Below are positions 22,801 to 33,499 of a DNA stretch of 64,000 bases, one piece after another. Source of the DNA: Symbiodinium natans. Lineage: Eukaryota > Sar > Dinophyceae > Suessiales > Symbiodiniaceae. Positions within the stretch are counted from its first letter, which is position 1, and each line of letters begins with the position of its first letter. Made by a program: the position numbers and the translations under genes. The DNA is taken from NCBI GenBank assembly GCA_905221605.1, contig CAJNDS010000408.1, positions 82,661 through 146,660 on the forward strand. The letters are read 5' to 3'. Below the pieces are notes generated by a model. That model saw only the letters and a list, made by a program, of their open reading frames with translations, made no database searches and was not told the DNA's origin.

Positions 22801-25800
22801 GTTTGCAAGCTGCCAATGCTGCCAGAACTAAAGCCAAAAGGGCATGCTCCGGTCAATGTCTCAACGCAGCAATATTCGCGGCATGCGCCTGATTGTTGCG
22901 AACGGAGTGTGTTGATTGCGCATCCATGCTGACTTTCACAGCTTCTGCATAATTCAATCAGGTGCTCTCTCCTCTCTTTGTGGTGTCTCTTTTCTCTTTC
23001 TACCGTCTCCTCGCTTCATGCTTGCTTCCGTGTTCATTGTCTATGCTGCCGTCTTCTCTCTCTCTCTCTCTCGTGTACTCAATTGCTGTCTCTGTGCTTT
23101 CTCCACTCTCTTTGCATTCCACTGTCTACGGGCTATCTCACTTCGTGCCATGTCCTCTCTCTTTGCTCTCCACTGTCTACGGGCCATGCCCTCTGTCTGC
23201 GCTGTCTTGTCTTTTCGTGCCATGTCCTCTATCTGTGCTTTCTCCTCTCTGTCTCTCTTTCTCTTTCTCTGTCTTTGGGGTCTAAGATGCTTCAAGGCAG
23301 CAAGGGTTTATGTGTTGTTGGGGTGTAGGGGCTGGGCGGATTAGGGCTTGGGGGGTTAAGGACAAGGATATGAGGGTTAGATCTCTTGCGGTAATGGGTT
23401 CAGAGGTTTCAGCGTTCATGTACTTAAATCTTCAAGGGGTTTAGGGCTTTGTGGCTTTTCTTTGAAAAGCTTGAAGATTTGGGGTTTAGGTGTTGGGGTA
23501 TTTTGGGCATGGGGTTGAAGGGCGTAGGAGCTTTTGCGTTTTGGTGTCTAGGGGCTCGGGTTTGGGGGTTTTGTTTTTTTGTTGTGGGTTGGGGAGTTCA
23601 GCGTTTTTTGGGGGCTTAAGCTTGGGAGTTTTGGGTGTAGCTGCGAAGGAGATTTAAGGGTCAGGGGTTTGGTGGTTTAGGCTCTGGTTGAGGGTTCAGG
23701 GGTCCAAGGGATCAGGGGTTTAAGGGTTTTGATCTTAAAAGTTTGATGGCTTCAAGGGTGCAAGGGTTTATGGGTTTATGGGTTTAGGGTGTATAGGCGT
23801 GTACGAGCTGGGTGGATTAGGGGTTAGGGGTCTTTAGGGGTATGAGGGTTAGGTGTTTTAGGGGTGGGTTTAAGGGCTTAGGGAGTTGTACGTTTGGCGT
23901 TTCGGACTAAGGGTTTGGGGGTTTAGTCTTCAGTGTTTAGGGCTGGGGGTTGTTTTGTGGTTAAAGAGTTGTGGGCTTCAGGGATGAGAGGCTTTGGGGT
24001 GAAGGGTTGAAGTTTTGGGGATCTTTGTGTGTGGCTGCGAAGATGAGGTTTAGGGGTTTAATGTTTTAGGGGTTGGATGGTTTAATGTTTTGGGGGTTTA
24101 GGGTTTAAGGTCTCAGAGGTTGAAGGGTTAAGGGTTTTCATGTTCAAGCTTAATGGGCCTCAAGGGTGCGAGGGCTTATTGGTTTAGGGCGTGTAGGGGT
24201 GTGTTTTCATAGAAAGGTTGTCAGCTGTTTTAGGGGTTAGGGGTTCAGATTTTTCAGGGCTGATGTCCTCAAGGGTTCAAGGCTGAATCTCAGGGAGGGG
24301 ACTTGTGGACGGCCTCAGATTTGATCTGGTTTTGGTTTTTTCCATTTGCTTGAAATGTTCATGAACAACGACTCAACGACTGATATCTCCAGGGTTGTGG
24401 GGCAATAAGTTTGGGTGGTGAATGGTGTGGGGGTGTAAAGGTTTCGTGGGTGAGGTGTTTGAGGTCAAAGGGGTTAGCGGTTTTGGGTGTAGGGTGCTTT
24501 AAAGCGTTTTGTGGTCTAGGAGTTTCGGGTTTCGGTTTTGTGGTTGTTTTGAGTTCTGTTTGGGTTTTTTTGGTTGTTCGGCTTCATACTTTTTAGTTCT
24601 ATTTCTATTTAGGGTTTTCTGCTTCAGGTGTTTTGGCAATCCTTTGGGTTCAAGGTTGTACATTATATGGTTTCAAGTTTCGGTGTTTTTGGTCTGAGGG
24701 TTGTTTTACAGGAGTTTGGTTTTCCGGGTTGAGGGCCTTCAGATTGTTGATTAGGATTTGAGCGTTTTTGTGGGTTCTTTGAGTAATTGCGATGAAAAGT
24801 TTAGGGCAGTTTGGGGCTCATGTTTTTGTTTGTATATTTTGGATTTTGACTTAGTTCTTGTTGGTGAATGTTTTTGGGCTTAGGCGTGAGTATGTGACAT
24901 GGGGATTCAGTGGTTTTTGATATGTATTCTGGTTCAGGGTTTTTAGCCTCTTGGATGTAAACTAGTGTTAGCATTAGTTTTCTTTGTTTCAGGTTTGTTT
25001 TTCTGTTTTCGGATTTTAGGGAGTTCAAAGTTTGTATGGTTTTTCGGTGTTGTGGCCTGGTTTTAGATATTTTCTGTTTTTTGTTTAGGGTTTAGCATCT
25101 TTTCCGGTTTTGTAGTATCGAAGTGGATGGTTGATGCACTGCGGAACGTTTGTTCTCTCTCTTACACACGGCAAGCAACATGCACTTTCGAGGCTTTCTT
25201 ATGCAGCTTTTTCCCGCTCTCAAAAGAGGTGAGGCTTAGACGAACCATGACATATGAAGTTCAACACCGACTAACGGACCGTCTGCTCTGGACGGTACTC
25301 AGGGACAGGGCTTTAGACGATAGTCCCGGTTTTTAGGGATTAAGGGATTTCGGGTTTCGGGCCGTAGGAGTGTGGGGAGCATTGGCAGGTACCCATAACG
25401 AAACCGCTTCCAGACCCACACCCACTTTTTTGACTTTCTGGCATGGGTAGCCTAGCCGAAGGCCTTGGGCCCGACCATCGCGGCTGCCCCTGCTCACCAG
25501 CACCCACCCCCCCACCCCCACTCGCCCCTTCAGAAATGCCCTTCTTGGCCAACGGCAACCCGGGTCGCGTAGCAACTTTAACTCTGAACTCCAAGACCAA
25601 TCGTCCAAGATTTGTTTGCACCTCCTGAACCCTATACAGTTTCAGCTTTGACGGAATTGGAAGTGGACATCGTTCTCGTTGTAGTCTGAAGTGTGACTTA
25701 GGCATTATGTCCGCTTCGTAGTTGCGTAGCACGTGCCGTGGTGCTGGTCAACAGCAGTGGGTCAGGTTCGCAGACAGGCAGCGCTGCAGCAGCACCAAGA

Positions 25801-26910
25801 GCTTCAAGCGAAGCGAACAGAGGCCGCGGCCGCATGCAGCGTTGCCATGAGTGTGCCATGCCTTGCCTACGGTTGCAAAATGTTGCAAAGAGGAATGGTC
25901 TGTACAGGAGCAACGGCAGCTCCATCAATTGCAGTCGCAACGTCTGGAACTGGAAGCTGAGGTGGGCCGTGCTGAGAGCCTTTGGTCACGAAGTGGCTAG
26001 CTATGCTGCTATACGCCTATACATGTACTAAAATGGTTGGCACATGTTGGCACTCGCAAACTTTTTAGATGAAACGTCATCGGCATGCAGGTGGCCGCAC
26101 TGTTACATGGAAGTTTGGTCATTAGGCCCACAAGAGAGCTCTTCTGAACCATTGCAGCTTCAAGTGCCGACGTCACTTCTGTTGGTCAAAAATGTGGGCA
26201 CGTGTTTCCATAGCAATTGATGATTGTTAGGGATTGTCAGGGGAGGAGCACACTAGTGCCGCAACATGACATCATCCGCAATTCGGGGGGACTGCTTTTT
26301 CACCATGTCTTCCTCTTCGAACATGATCGAACTCTGGGTTTGAGGCAACTACGCTCGCACCGCTAGGTTTGCAGCTTGTTTCTCGGCTATCTTAAGGACC
26401 TAACAGAACTTCGCAGCAAGATAATTGACCTGAAAAGGCACACAAGGCTGGGCGGCCTTGGGACATGCTGTGTTCTTCTATTGGTCCAGCCTTCCCAGCG
26501 GTAGGCTTCACGAAATTTCACGAATCACCGTGTCACCGTCTTAGCCGGAGCCAACAGCTTTTGCATTATTGCACCGCAATCACCAGCTGAGTGCGCCCCT
26601 TGAACTAGGTTACATGGTACCATGATGCCAGATGATGCGAAACTTGACAGCTTTGGAAGGTGGCGGCTGTTCGACGTGCACATGCCGCCGAGATGGGAGA
26701 GCTGCGAGTGATGTGGAAGGCGATGATGCTTAACGTCTCATGCAGCACTTCTGCCACCGCGTGCCGTCCAAGCTCTTTCAGGCTGTTCTGGACAAAGCAG
26801 AGTCCTACAATCTTTCTCTGGAGGCTCTTTTTCATGAGCACAGTGCCTCGGAAGTATCAGTGTCAGCTCTGCCGGGGCTTCACTTCTGCCACTTTCCTTG
26901 CTTACTAGGT
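19859..26910 (+). CDS. multi-exon coiled-coil protein, unidentified
   Basis: A series of + strand exon-like pieces, most following an AG and most rich in Ala/Glu/Gln/Leu/Arg. 19859-~20085: VDAELGAAQERHNAELQDMW. ~20365-20590: LAKVVEDAEKKRASV, then GPEERVRQGEQRIEQLREQ. ~20634-20710: WEVNALQSQIAESPEGLEKD. ~21448-21505: CKEIEELKSGVCQLKAAA. ~21699-21760: DGKAVLEDKANQRRAHSQRD. ~22035-22115: ADTAKQRAATAREELGLLRQ. 22724-~22765: VHAERMEQLEALR. ~25773-25830: RRQAALQQHQELQAKRTEAA. ~25908-25960: EQRQLHQLQSQRLELEAEV. 26660-26905: VAAVRRAHAAEMGELRVMWK, then SKLFQAVLDKAESYNLSLEA. A 43-bp intron (GT...AG, 20591-20633) restores the frame between two of them. A long rod protein of cytoskeletal or basal-body type is plausible, but there is no diagnostic domain, and two genes cannot be excluded. 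Confidence 0.55.
20935..21100 (+). repeat. CT-rich polypyrimidine tract
   Basis: About 165 bp of CTCTCTC/CCCTCTCC sequence within the coiled-coil gene region. Similar tracts occur at 23050-23280 and 27800-27835. Confidence 0.85.
23290..25100 (+). repeat. degenerate GGGTTTAGGG satellite with ~0.4-kb period
   Basis: About 1.8 kb of G/T-rich sequence derived from TTTAGGG. A marker, CTTCAAGG-GCAAGGGTTTATG followed by GTGTAGGGG and GGATTAGGG, recurs near 23290, 23752 and 24160, giving a period of about 400-460 bp. The right part (24490-25010) has a counterpart in inverted orientation at 60530-61020. If the coiled-coil exons on both sides are one gene, this satellite lies in an intron. Confidence 0.85.
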
Positions 26911-26919
26911 CATGGAGAT

Positions 26920-27500
26920 GATCTGATCTGAGAAGGCCGTTTCATCCCTGGAGACGGAGATCCGGCGAAGCTCCCGTCTCACGCAAGCCGGCGCGCTGTC
27001 TTACAATTCACTGCCCATACCATACATTGCACATTAATTCGACTGCAATTGTATCCTTCTTGCGGGAGCACCGATCTTGCTCTTGCAAGACATGTAGTTT
27101 TTTGTCCCGCAGAAGGTCCCTGTTAATGCTACTATGCAGCTTGCCATGTAGCGCCGATCAAGCCTAAACAAAGTCGCTCACGTTGGATCCTGGTCAGAAG
27201 AGAGTGCGGATCTGTGACCTGCAGATAGGGAATGGGTCCCCGTAGGTCATCGAGAAGGGGTCAGCCGTGCACTGCGTGTCCGCTTATGAAGGGGACGTCT
27301 GCGCCTGAGCAGACAGCTGCACGTGACCAGAGTTGTTTATTGTTGCACTACGGCATTCTGCATTTTTACATTCAGTGCTCTGCTTGTTCTTGGGACATCA
27401 GGTGCTCATTCTGGGTAGTGATGGCGCGCCTTTCTCTGCAAGAGATGTTCCAACTTCTTCAAAGATTCTTTGCTCGCTTTGAGTTGGTGACAGTGATAGT
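26920..27500. other. unassigned region
   Basis: No recognisable exon. A + frame at 27232-27558 has no family signature. Confidence 0.35.
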
Positions 27501-27529
27501 CCCTTTCAACTCTTCCAAATCTCTCAGCC

Positions 27530-27900
27530 TCTCGGCAGCTGGTGCTTCTTGCAGGTGAAGCCGTAAGTCACTCGTTGCACAGGCCTGCAAACATGCCTCT
27601 CCATCATCGCATCTTCCACCTCAATCTTCAAAACCTTCTCTATGAGCTCCGACAAACTTGGAGCATCCTTCACATCCTTTTCCTTCTTCGGTATAGTATC
27701 TCGTTTCGTATCATGCGCGCTTCGGGGTGGGTCTGGCTCGTCGTCATTGTCCTTTGCATCCTCAGTTTCCACATTTTCAACTTATTTTTCCTTTTCACCT
27801 TCTTCTCTCGCTCTCTCTCTCTCTCTCTCGCTTCCTTGGCTCTCTTGAGCTCGGCTTTTCGCTCAAGGAGTTTAGGGTTTGCTCCGTATCTTCCTACGAA
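27530..27900 (-). pseudogene. charged ORF fragment with in-frame break
   Basis: Minus-strand reading gives a Glu/Arg/Lys-rich stretch (LERKAELKRAKEARERERER) in one frame. After a TAA/frame change near 27780 comes ENVETEDAKDNDDEPDPPRS, then SLSELIEKVLKIEVEDAMME and a Cys. The composition is continuous across the break, suggesting one protein with a lesion or a mis-called base. The (GA)n microsatellite encodes the ERERER run. It follows the copia-like fragment on the same strand, separated by a G-rich minisatellite. Confidence 0.4.
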
Positions 27901-27944
27901 AACCCATTCCTCTCAATATTTTAAGCAATATTTTCACAGGCTGG

Positions 27945-28205
27945 AACGGGGGGGGTGGGGGCAGGGGCCCTACACGAATCCGTAGGTGGGAGGGCAGAGG
28001 GGGGGCGGGGGGGGCTGCGGGATGGGGGCGATGAGCGCGGTGTGGGCGGGTGGGCGTGTGCGCTCGCCCTTTAAACTGCGTGGGATGGGGGCGACGCGGG
28101 CGGTCTGAGCGGTGTGGGCGTGGGCGTGCGCGTGGGCCCTTTAGACTACACAAGTCCATATGGTGGGCAGAGCAGAGGGGGAGGTGGGGTGGGGCCCTTT
28201 AAACT
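27945..28205 (+). repeat. G-rich minisatellite
   Basis: Diverged tandem units with GGGCCCTTTAAACTACACGA at one end and a G-rich body (GGGGGCG, GGTGTGGGCG). Unit ends are visible near 27968, 28062-28075, 28133-28150 and 28192-28210. Confidence 0.8.
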
Positions 28206-28591
28206 ACACGAATAAGGGTGCTGGCTACGCCAGTTGGCGGAAGCAAATCTGCCAAATCGTAACTTGATAACCGTTTGCATTCTCTCGCAACTATCGTCCT
28301 CGTCGCTTCCGCTCGCCTTCGTGATGTCGCCAATGGTACGCAACTTTCGTCGGCGGCAAGAACTTGTAATATTTGTCGCTTGGTGCCTGGTGGCAACTTC
28401 TTCAAAACAGACTGTCCATAAAGTCGGTCAAGTTCGGTACGCCTCGAAACTTTGTCCACTCTATCGAGTTCTTCTTCACTAAACTTCGGCAGTCCTTCTT
28501 CGACTTCATTTGACCAAGTAGGCAGCTCTTCAAACTCTGCCTCTACATCTTCCAATTCTTCCAGTTCTACTTCTTCTTCGTCATCATGCAA
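28199..28591 (-). pseudogene. Ty1/copia-like pol fragment, frameshifted
   Basis: The 130-codon minus frame starts with an acidic run (DDEEEVELEELEDVEAEFEE), then FSEEELDRVDKVSRRTELDR and SVLKKLPPGTKR. Around 28370 the frame must change to read FLPPTKVAYHWRHHEGERKR, and change again to read RTIVARECKRLSSYDLADLL. The order (E/D-rich linker, E-x-E-x-x-R-L, then the W-R...R-x-x-x-VAR-E motif) resembles the start of the reverse transcriptase in copia-type polyproteins common in dinoflagellate genomes. No YxDD catalytic motif, integrase or LTR was seen, and the coding breaks off at the G-rich minisatellite. An old, inactive copy; family assignment is from memory of motifs only. Confidence 0.5.
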
Positions 28592-28639
28592 CGGTTCTCA
28601 ACTTCGCATGCATGCAGGACGCAGCCGGTGCTGGACGTG

Positions 28640-29606
28640 CGTGCTAGTTGACAATACGACAGCCTTCACCACTTTGTGTCCACTGTCCACACGTTCTGAG
28701 AAGGTGAAACCTCTCACAAAGAATGAGCGCCGAGCCCATGCTCAGGTATTTGACAATCTTTTTCTTGACGAGATCGTGGAGGTCCCGTAGACACTCCTGT
28801 TGTGATGTGAAACCCTGTCGATTTTTGCCCAGATCTGCAACGAAATCCTCCCAGCTCCGGCTGCCCACTTCTCCCCGATGCCAGCGCAGTATCTGAGCCA
28901 GGCAGACAAGTGTGCTTGCATCGTTCTTGCTGTGTGCTTGCTGCATTTTTTTGGTGTATCTGCAAGGCCGCAGCGAATCAGTAGAGAGTCCGGACTCATG
29001 TGCATGGCTCGAAGACTTTCGTCCACTGAACCCTTGCAGAAGTCAGTGTCACATTTTAGTCTCCAGCCCTCGAAATCGGTTTTCCATAGAGCTGGTGACC
29101 CGAAAGATTTCCAAACATCGTCACTGCAGCGCATGGAGTGGTCCAATAGTTGCATGGTTGTTGTTGACTGTAACCACAAGCCTGCATATCTTGTCCATGC
29201 CACTGATGGAGCTGACCAGGCAGCTCAGCGCATCGTCAAGGAGTCCCATGCAAAGTCGGATTGTGTCAACGGACAGTTCCTTGACACCCCTATTGGGAAA
29301 GGCCCGCTGCTTGACTTCGTGTTCCATGCAACTTGCACTTGAGATAATTTCGACCAAGCCCGTGGCGCTAGGTGGAAAGGTGGATGACACCTCCGTTGTT
29401 GTGGGTGAGATTATCGAATGGACTGAAGCCCATACACAGATCTGGTCGGAGGCCAGGCAGGCAACGCCAGGTTGCAGCGCAGCATTGGGTGGGATTCTTG
29501 GTGAGGGATTCTTGGCAGTACAGGTCAGAAGAAATCGGCGATGGAAGGATGTCATCTCTTGTGGCGGCTTGCAGTTGTATTCCCAGCAGCTCGCACTGCT
29601 CATCAC
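28640..29606 (-). pseudogene. broken minus-strand ORF upstream of the pol fragment
   Basis: Three minus frames give protein-like text that appears to continue from one to the next: about 29606-29130 (KELSVDTIRLCMGLLDDALS), 29203-28900 (SDDVWKSFGSPALWKTDFEG, then SVDESLRAMHMSPDSLLIRC) and 28946-28650 (RSWEDFVADLGKNRQGFTSQ, then CLRDLHDLVKKKIVKYLSMG). They could be the 5' part of the same retroelement or an unrelated degraded gene. The + strand also has an open frame across 28912-29883, so strand is not certain. Confidence 0.35.
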
Positions 29607-29609
29607 TGC

Positions 29610-31240
29610 TCATCACTGCTCATCACTGCTCCCTTTCTACCTACATTTCCTCTCTCTCTCTCTCTACCGAGGTGCGGCGTTGCAGCAAGACATCCATGCT
29701 CTTGCGAGGTGGGAATGTGGGACTGTGGGGACCTGCCAGTCTCCTACATCCTTGGGAGTTTACGCTTCTCCTAAACCAAACACCATCCTGAAAAGAACAC
29801 AGCTTCCCGTGAGCCATGATGGAGCAATGGAGCAGGGGTCATTCTGTGGGAGCCAGCCACATCCCTCCTCGCTTACATCGTAGATGAGTGTGTCGATGAG
29901 CCTGTGAAGCTAAACTTCGGGACCCTATACGGAGAGGGCCCGCGGGAAGCGCGACATTTGAGCGGCGATGGTTGTGGCTAGCCGTGTCTATCCGTGTCTC
30001 CTGGGAACAGCATGACGGGAATTGACCTGTCAATTCACTTCGGTGCCGCCTGCGTCGTCAGTGCTGGTGTTGTGGTGGCACGCACATGTCATGAGGGCTG
30101 AGGGAGCATGGCATTCTAGATGGCCGGCGCAGGCTGCACGTCATGCGAGTGGGACTGTGGGGACAGGAGCCCAGTAACACCGCCATCTCTTGGGCGGGGG
30201 GAGTCCGGTTCCGCTTGGCGTTTGCATGGTTGGCGAGGGCAGCGAGTGTTGGATGCTGTCAGGAGGTATATGGTCTGGAGCTGGGGTACAGGTATTTCCG
30301 GTGAATTGGACAGTGGCGGCGCCCGTTTGCAGAGCCGGACCTTTGCAAACAGTGTGCATCTTGTGTTTCCGAGCTGCTGCCCAAGCACTTACAGCAAGCA
30401 CTTCCAGAAGGGCACGTCGGGTTGCGATAAAGCGTTGCGTTCCTTTCAGGATGGCTTCGGGCTTGGGGAGTGGGGTTTTGAGGTGGCGGGAGGCTGCCTG
30501 GAGGCCATGCCCCATCCAAAGTCCCACCTGTAGCTTCCCAACTCCCCATCACCTATCAACCGCCCCTCATACAAGTCCAAAAAATAGCACAAACGACCCT
30601 CAGTACTCCAACTCAACCTGAACGTAACCACACAACTCATGCAGCTACATGCCGGGCGACACATCAACAGCACGGCGCCTTCAACCACGTTGAAGAAAGC
30701 ATCGGCCGGTTTTGCAGCGCAGGTGTCACAACTGGAGCAACCACATGTTGCATGTGGTGCCATGTGGTGCCACTCCTTGCATTTTCTGGCCGAAACTGGC
30801 AGGGCGAGGATGACGACCGGAGCCGGCTCCGAGGGCGCAGTGGAAGCCTTTGGCCATGCTAAGAGGGTTGAAACGTTGAAACGTTGAAACTTGCCATGCC
30901 GCATGCCGCATCACACCTTGAAGTCGTTTACTGCCTAGGGCCTAGTCACTAGGCAGACCCCAATGAAGTTTTTGACTCTGGTTTCGTTTTTCTTTCGAAC
31001 GAGGTGAGGATGCCAGCGAGTGCGATTCTCAGAACTGCACCCAGCGGCTCAAATGTGCCAAGCTATCGTCTTCAACTTGCATGATCTTCTGTGGCACAGG
31101 GATGGCTCCTCTGACGAAGAGGAAGGTGCTTGTTCCATTACATAGTGCTGGTTCACGGCTCCGCTGAGAAGCTGTCCACAGTGCTGGGTGTGGCCGGCTA
31201 GGTATCTCAAGTCGAGTCCTAAACATAAGACATAGCCGCA
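29610..31240. other. unassigned region
   Basis: A CATCACTGCT triplication is at 29597-29628 and (CT)n at 29650-29665. Frames on both strands near 30120-30620 and 30640-30890 show no recognised domain. The motif GTGGGACTGTGGGGAC occurs at 29717 and again at 30149. Confidence 0.35.
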
Positions 31241-31821
31241 GCTAGTGCATGGCAACGTCATGCAGGAACTTTCGGTTGAGTATGCTATGGTCTATTTGTT
31301 GCTACATGGCCGTAAAAGTTCAGTGATCCGCTATAGTGTGACTCACAGCCTGAGCGCATGGGCACTTGACGCCTGCAAATTAAGAATTCATGCGGAGCTT
31401 TGTGCACACAACGCTGAGCATACGCGGAACAGATGCGGGGCAGCGTGCATCATTGTGTCTTGGGATACAATCTCATGCCGCAAGTCCTGCAAGCCAACCA
31501 GCAGCTTTGCAATCATTGTTCCCTTTGCCGTCGTCAGCAATTCGTCGCTAATGCATCATGAGAAACAACTAAAGCCGCAATTCGCCCGATCCGTAGCAGT
31601 AGCACTTTTTGAGAACTGTTGCGCCTCTTTGCTGCGCAAGTCTATGTTGTCATGCAGAAGGCATCGGCGATTAGAAGAAATTGTTTGCAGTGACAAGCTG
31701 CAGAACATCCAAGTCATCATGTCTAGCAAACGCTTACATTACCCCGAGTCTTTCGCAAGCTCATGCCTCGTGACCACCGCCATGCCTGAAGAGATACCAA
31801 GGGCGCTGGAATTGCTCATAT

Positions 31822-33492
31822 ATGGATAAAACCACTGACGAGGCCGTATTTGTTGGTGTCAGGCTCCGGCCTTTCCTGGGCTACGAAACACGACAGCAAT
31901 GCCTAACGGCTTCTGGGAAGATTATCTCCGTAGTCGGAGAATATCCAGACAAGAAGAAAAGGGACTTTGCTTTCGATTGTGCAATGGACAGCACGGATGC
32001 TTCAAAACCTGATTATGTGTCCCAAGAGAAGTGCTATGAGATGATAGGACGCAGGATGCTGCAGCACTCCATTTCGGGATATCATACGTGCCTGTTTTGT
32101 TATGGGCAGACAGGCAGTGGAAAGACTTTCTCCTTCATGGGCAAGAAAAGCGAGACGGAACAGGGGCTGTTGCCACGGCTTCTGCGGGACTTGTTCGGTC
32201 AAGTGGAATCCGTGCGAAGTTTGGGCGGTCATGTTCAATGTCGTGCGCAGATGCTGGAGGTTTACAACGAGAAAGTACGTGATTTGCTTGAAGAGAAGGA
32301 AAAGCCCAAGGCGCCGGAGATTCACGTACACCCTAAAGTGGGTGTCTACGTTGATGGTGCCACCGATATTCAAATTGAGACTCTCGATCACCTTCAAAAG
32401 TTGCTGGAAGCTGGACTCTCCCGGGCGAGCGTCGCAGCGACAATGCGCAACGCTCAAAGTTCACGTGGGCATACAATTTTCAGACTTCTCATGGAAAACC
32501 ATGAGGAGGATCACACCGTGGTTTCTTCCGAGGTTTTCTGTGTCGATCTGGCGGGTAGAGAGAATGAAAAGACGACGAAAGTAACCGGCGAAAACTTTGT
32601 TGAGCTAACCTTCATCAACAAAAGCTTAATGTGGCTGGCCCAGTGCATACAAGGGCTTGGACGGCAGGCACGTCAACGCAGCAACTCAGAAGAGTTGGAT
32701 GGTCCGAGCCGTGCACGATTCCGAAACTCTAAGCTTACACTGCTGCTGTCCAATGCACTCACGGGGAATTCCAAGACGTGCTTGCTGGGAACGCTGAGTC
32801 CAGCAGCCATCAATTTAGACGAAAGCTATGTCACACTGAACTTCGCGAGCACTGTGAAGAGCATCAAGGTCACTGCAAAGCGTGTTGCGAAGGTGGACAA
32901 GGACTCGCTCATCCAAAGCTTGAGCGAAGAGCTGCGAAGCTTGAAGGAACAGCTGCACAACGCAACACCTCGAAATGCTCAAGACCTGGATTCTCAAGCT
33001 GGCTTCATTCGCAACATGATGGAAAGCTACAAGGCTCGTTGGGAAGAGGCGCAGAAAAATGCAGATATGCTGCGAAGGCAGAAGGACGATGCCTTGCAAA
33101 ATCTGGCAATATCCAGGTGGAGATTTGCTCGGGCTTCGCTTAAGAATGAACTTCGCGACGAGGCGGCGGCGACAATGGCGACAAGGCCAGAGGCGTCGAG
33201 CGAGTCGGCGCAGGCAGTGCAGGCAACACAGCCCGGCCAACCGCACATGCAGTCAATGCAGTCGCATAGTCCTTCAAAGTGTCCCTCAAGTCCTTCGCCA
33301 AGAAGTCCGGACAATAAGCACTTGGAAGCCAATGAAGCCTCGGAACCATCAAATGACCGGGCTTTGCCTGACAGTGATGCTTCCCAAGTTGAGAGCCTAC
33401 GCTATCAAGCCGCAAACTCTCTGGAGATGGGTGCCTGGCTAAGTCATTGGCGAACACCGGCAACCTCAGAGCGATTCTTGCCTGCAATGTGA
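31822..33492 (+). CDS. kinesin motor (kinesin-3-like), N-terminal exon
   Basis: A 556-codon open frame from ATG, with an in-frame TGA about 45 bases upstream. The motor occupies roughly residues 7-345: P-loop GQTGSGKT at 95-102, switch I NAQSSRGH at 210-217, switch II DLAGRE at 242-247, INKSL, then SKLT-LL and the neck after NFASTVKSIK. Residues ~355-440 look coiled coil; ~450-530 are Ala/Gln/Ser/Pro-rich. Two conserved positions differ: SSRSH is SSRGH and DLAGSE is DLAGRE, so ATP turnover could be altered. Kinesins move cargo along microtubules; the downstream FHA-like and KIF1-like exons point to kinesin-3. The frame probably does not end at 33492 in the mature mRNA; a GTGCCTGG donor at about 33428 would splice onward. 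Motor unbroken by introns, unlike neighbouring genes. Confidence 0.93.
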   Translation: MDKTTDEAVFVGVRLRPFLGYETRQQCLTASGKIISVVGEYPDKKKRDFAFDCAMDSTDASKPDYVSQEKCYEMIGRRMLQHSISGYHTCLFCYGQTGSGKTFSFMGKKSETEQGLLPRLLRDLFGQVESVRSLGGHVQCRAQMLEVYNEKVRDLLEEKEKPKAPEIHVHPKVGVYVDGATDIQIETLDHLQKLLEAGLSRASVAATMRNAQSSRGHTIFRLLMENHEEDHTVVSSEVFCVDLAGRENEKTTKVTGENFVELTFINKSLMWLAQCIQGLGRQARQRSNSEELDGPSRARFRNSKLTLLLSNALTGNSKTCLLGTLSPAAINLDESYVTLNFASTVKSIKVTAKRVAKVDKDSLIQSLSEELRSLKEQLHNATPRNAQDLDSQAGFIRNMMESYKARWEEAQKNADMLRRQKDDALQNLAISRWRFARASLKNELRDEAAATMATRPEASSESAQAVQATQPGQPHMQSMQSHSPSKCPSSPSPRSPDNKHLEANEASEPSNDRALPDSDASQVESLRYQAANSLEMGAWLSHWRTPATSERFLPAM

Positions 33493-33499
33493 ACTCTGC

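Noticed and set aside
31245-31829. 194-codon + ORF ending at the kinesin start
   Set aside because: No motif and Cys/Ser/His-rich random-looking composition; its stop overlaps the kinesin ATG by chance.
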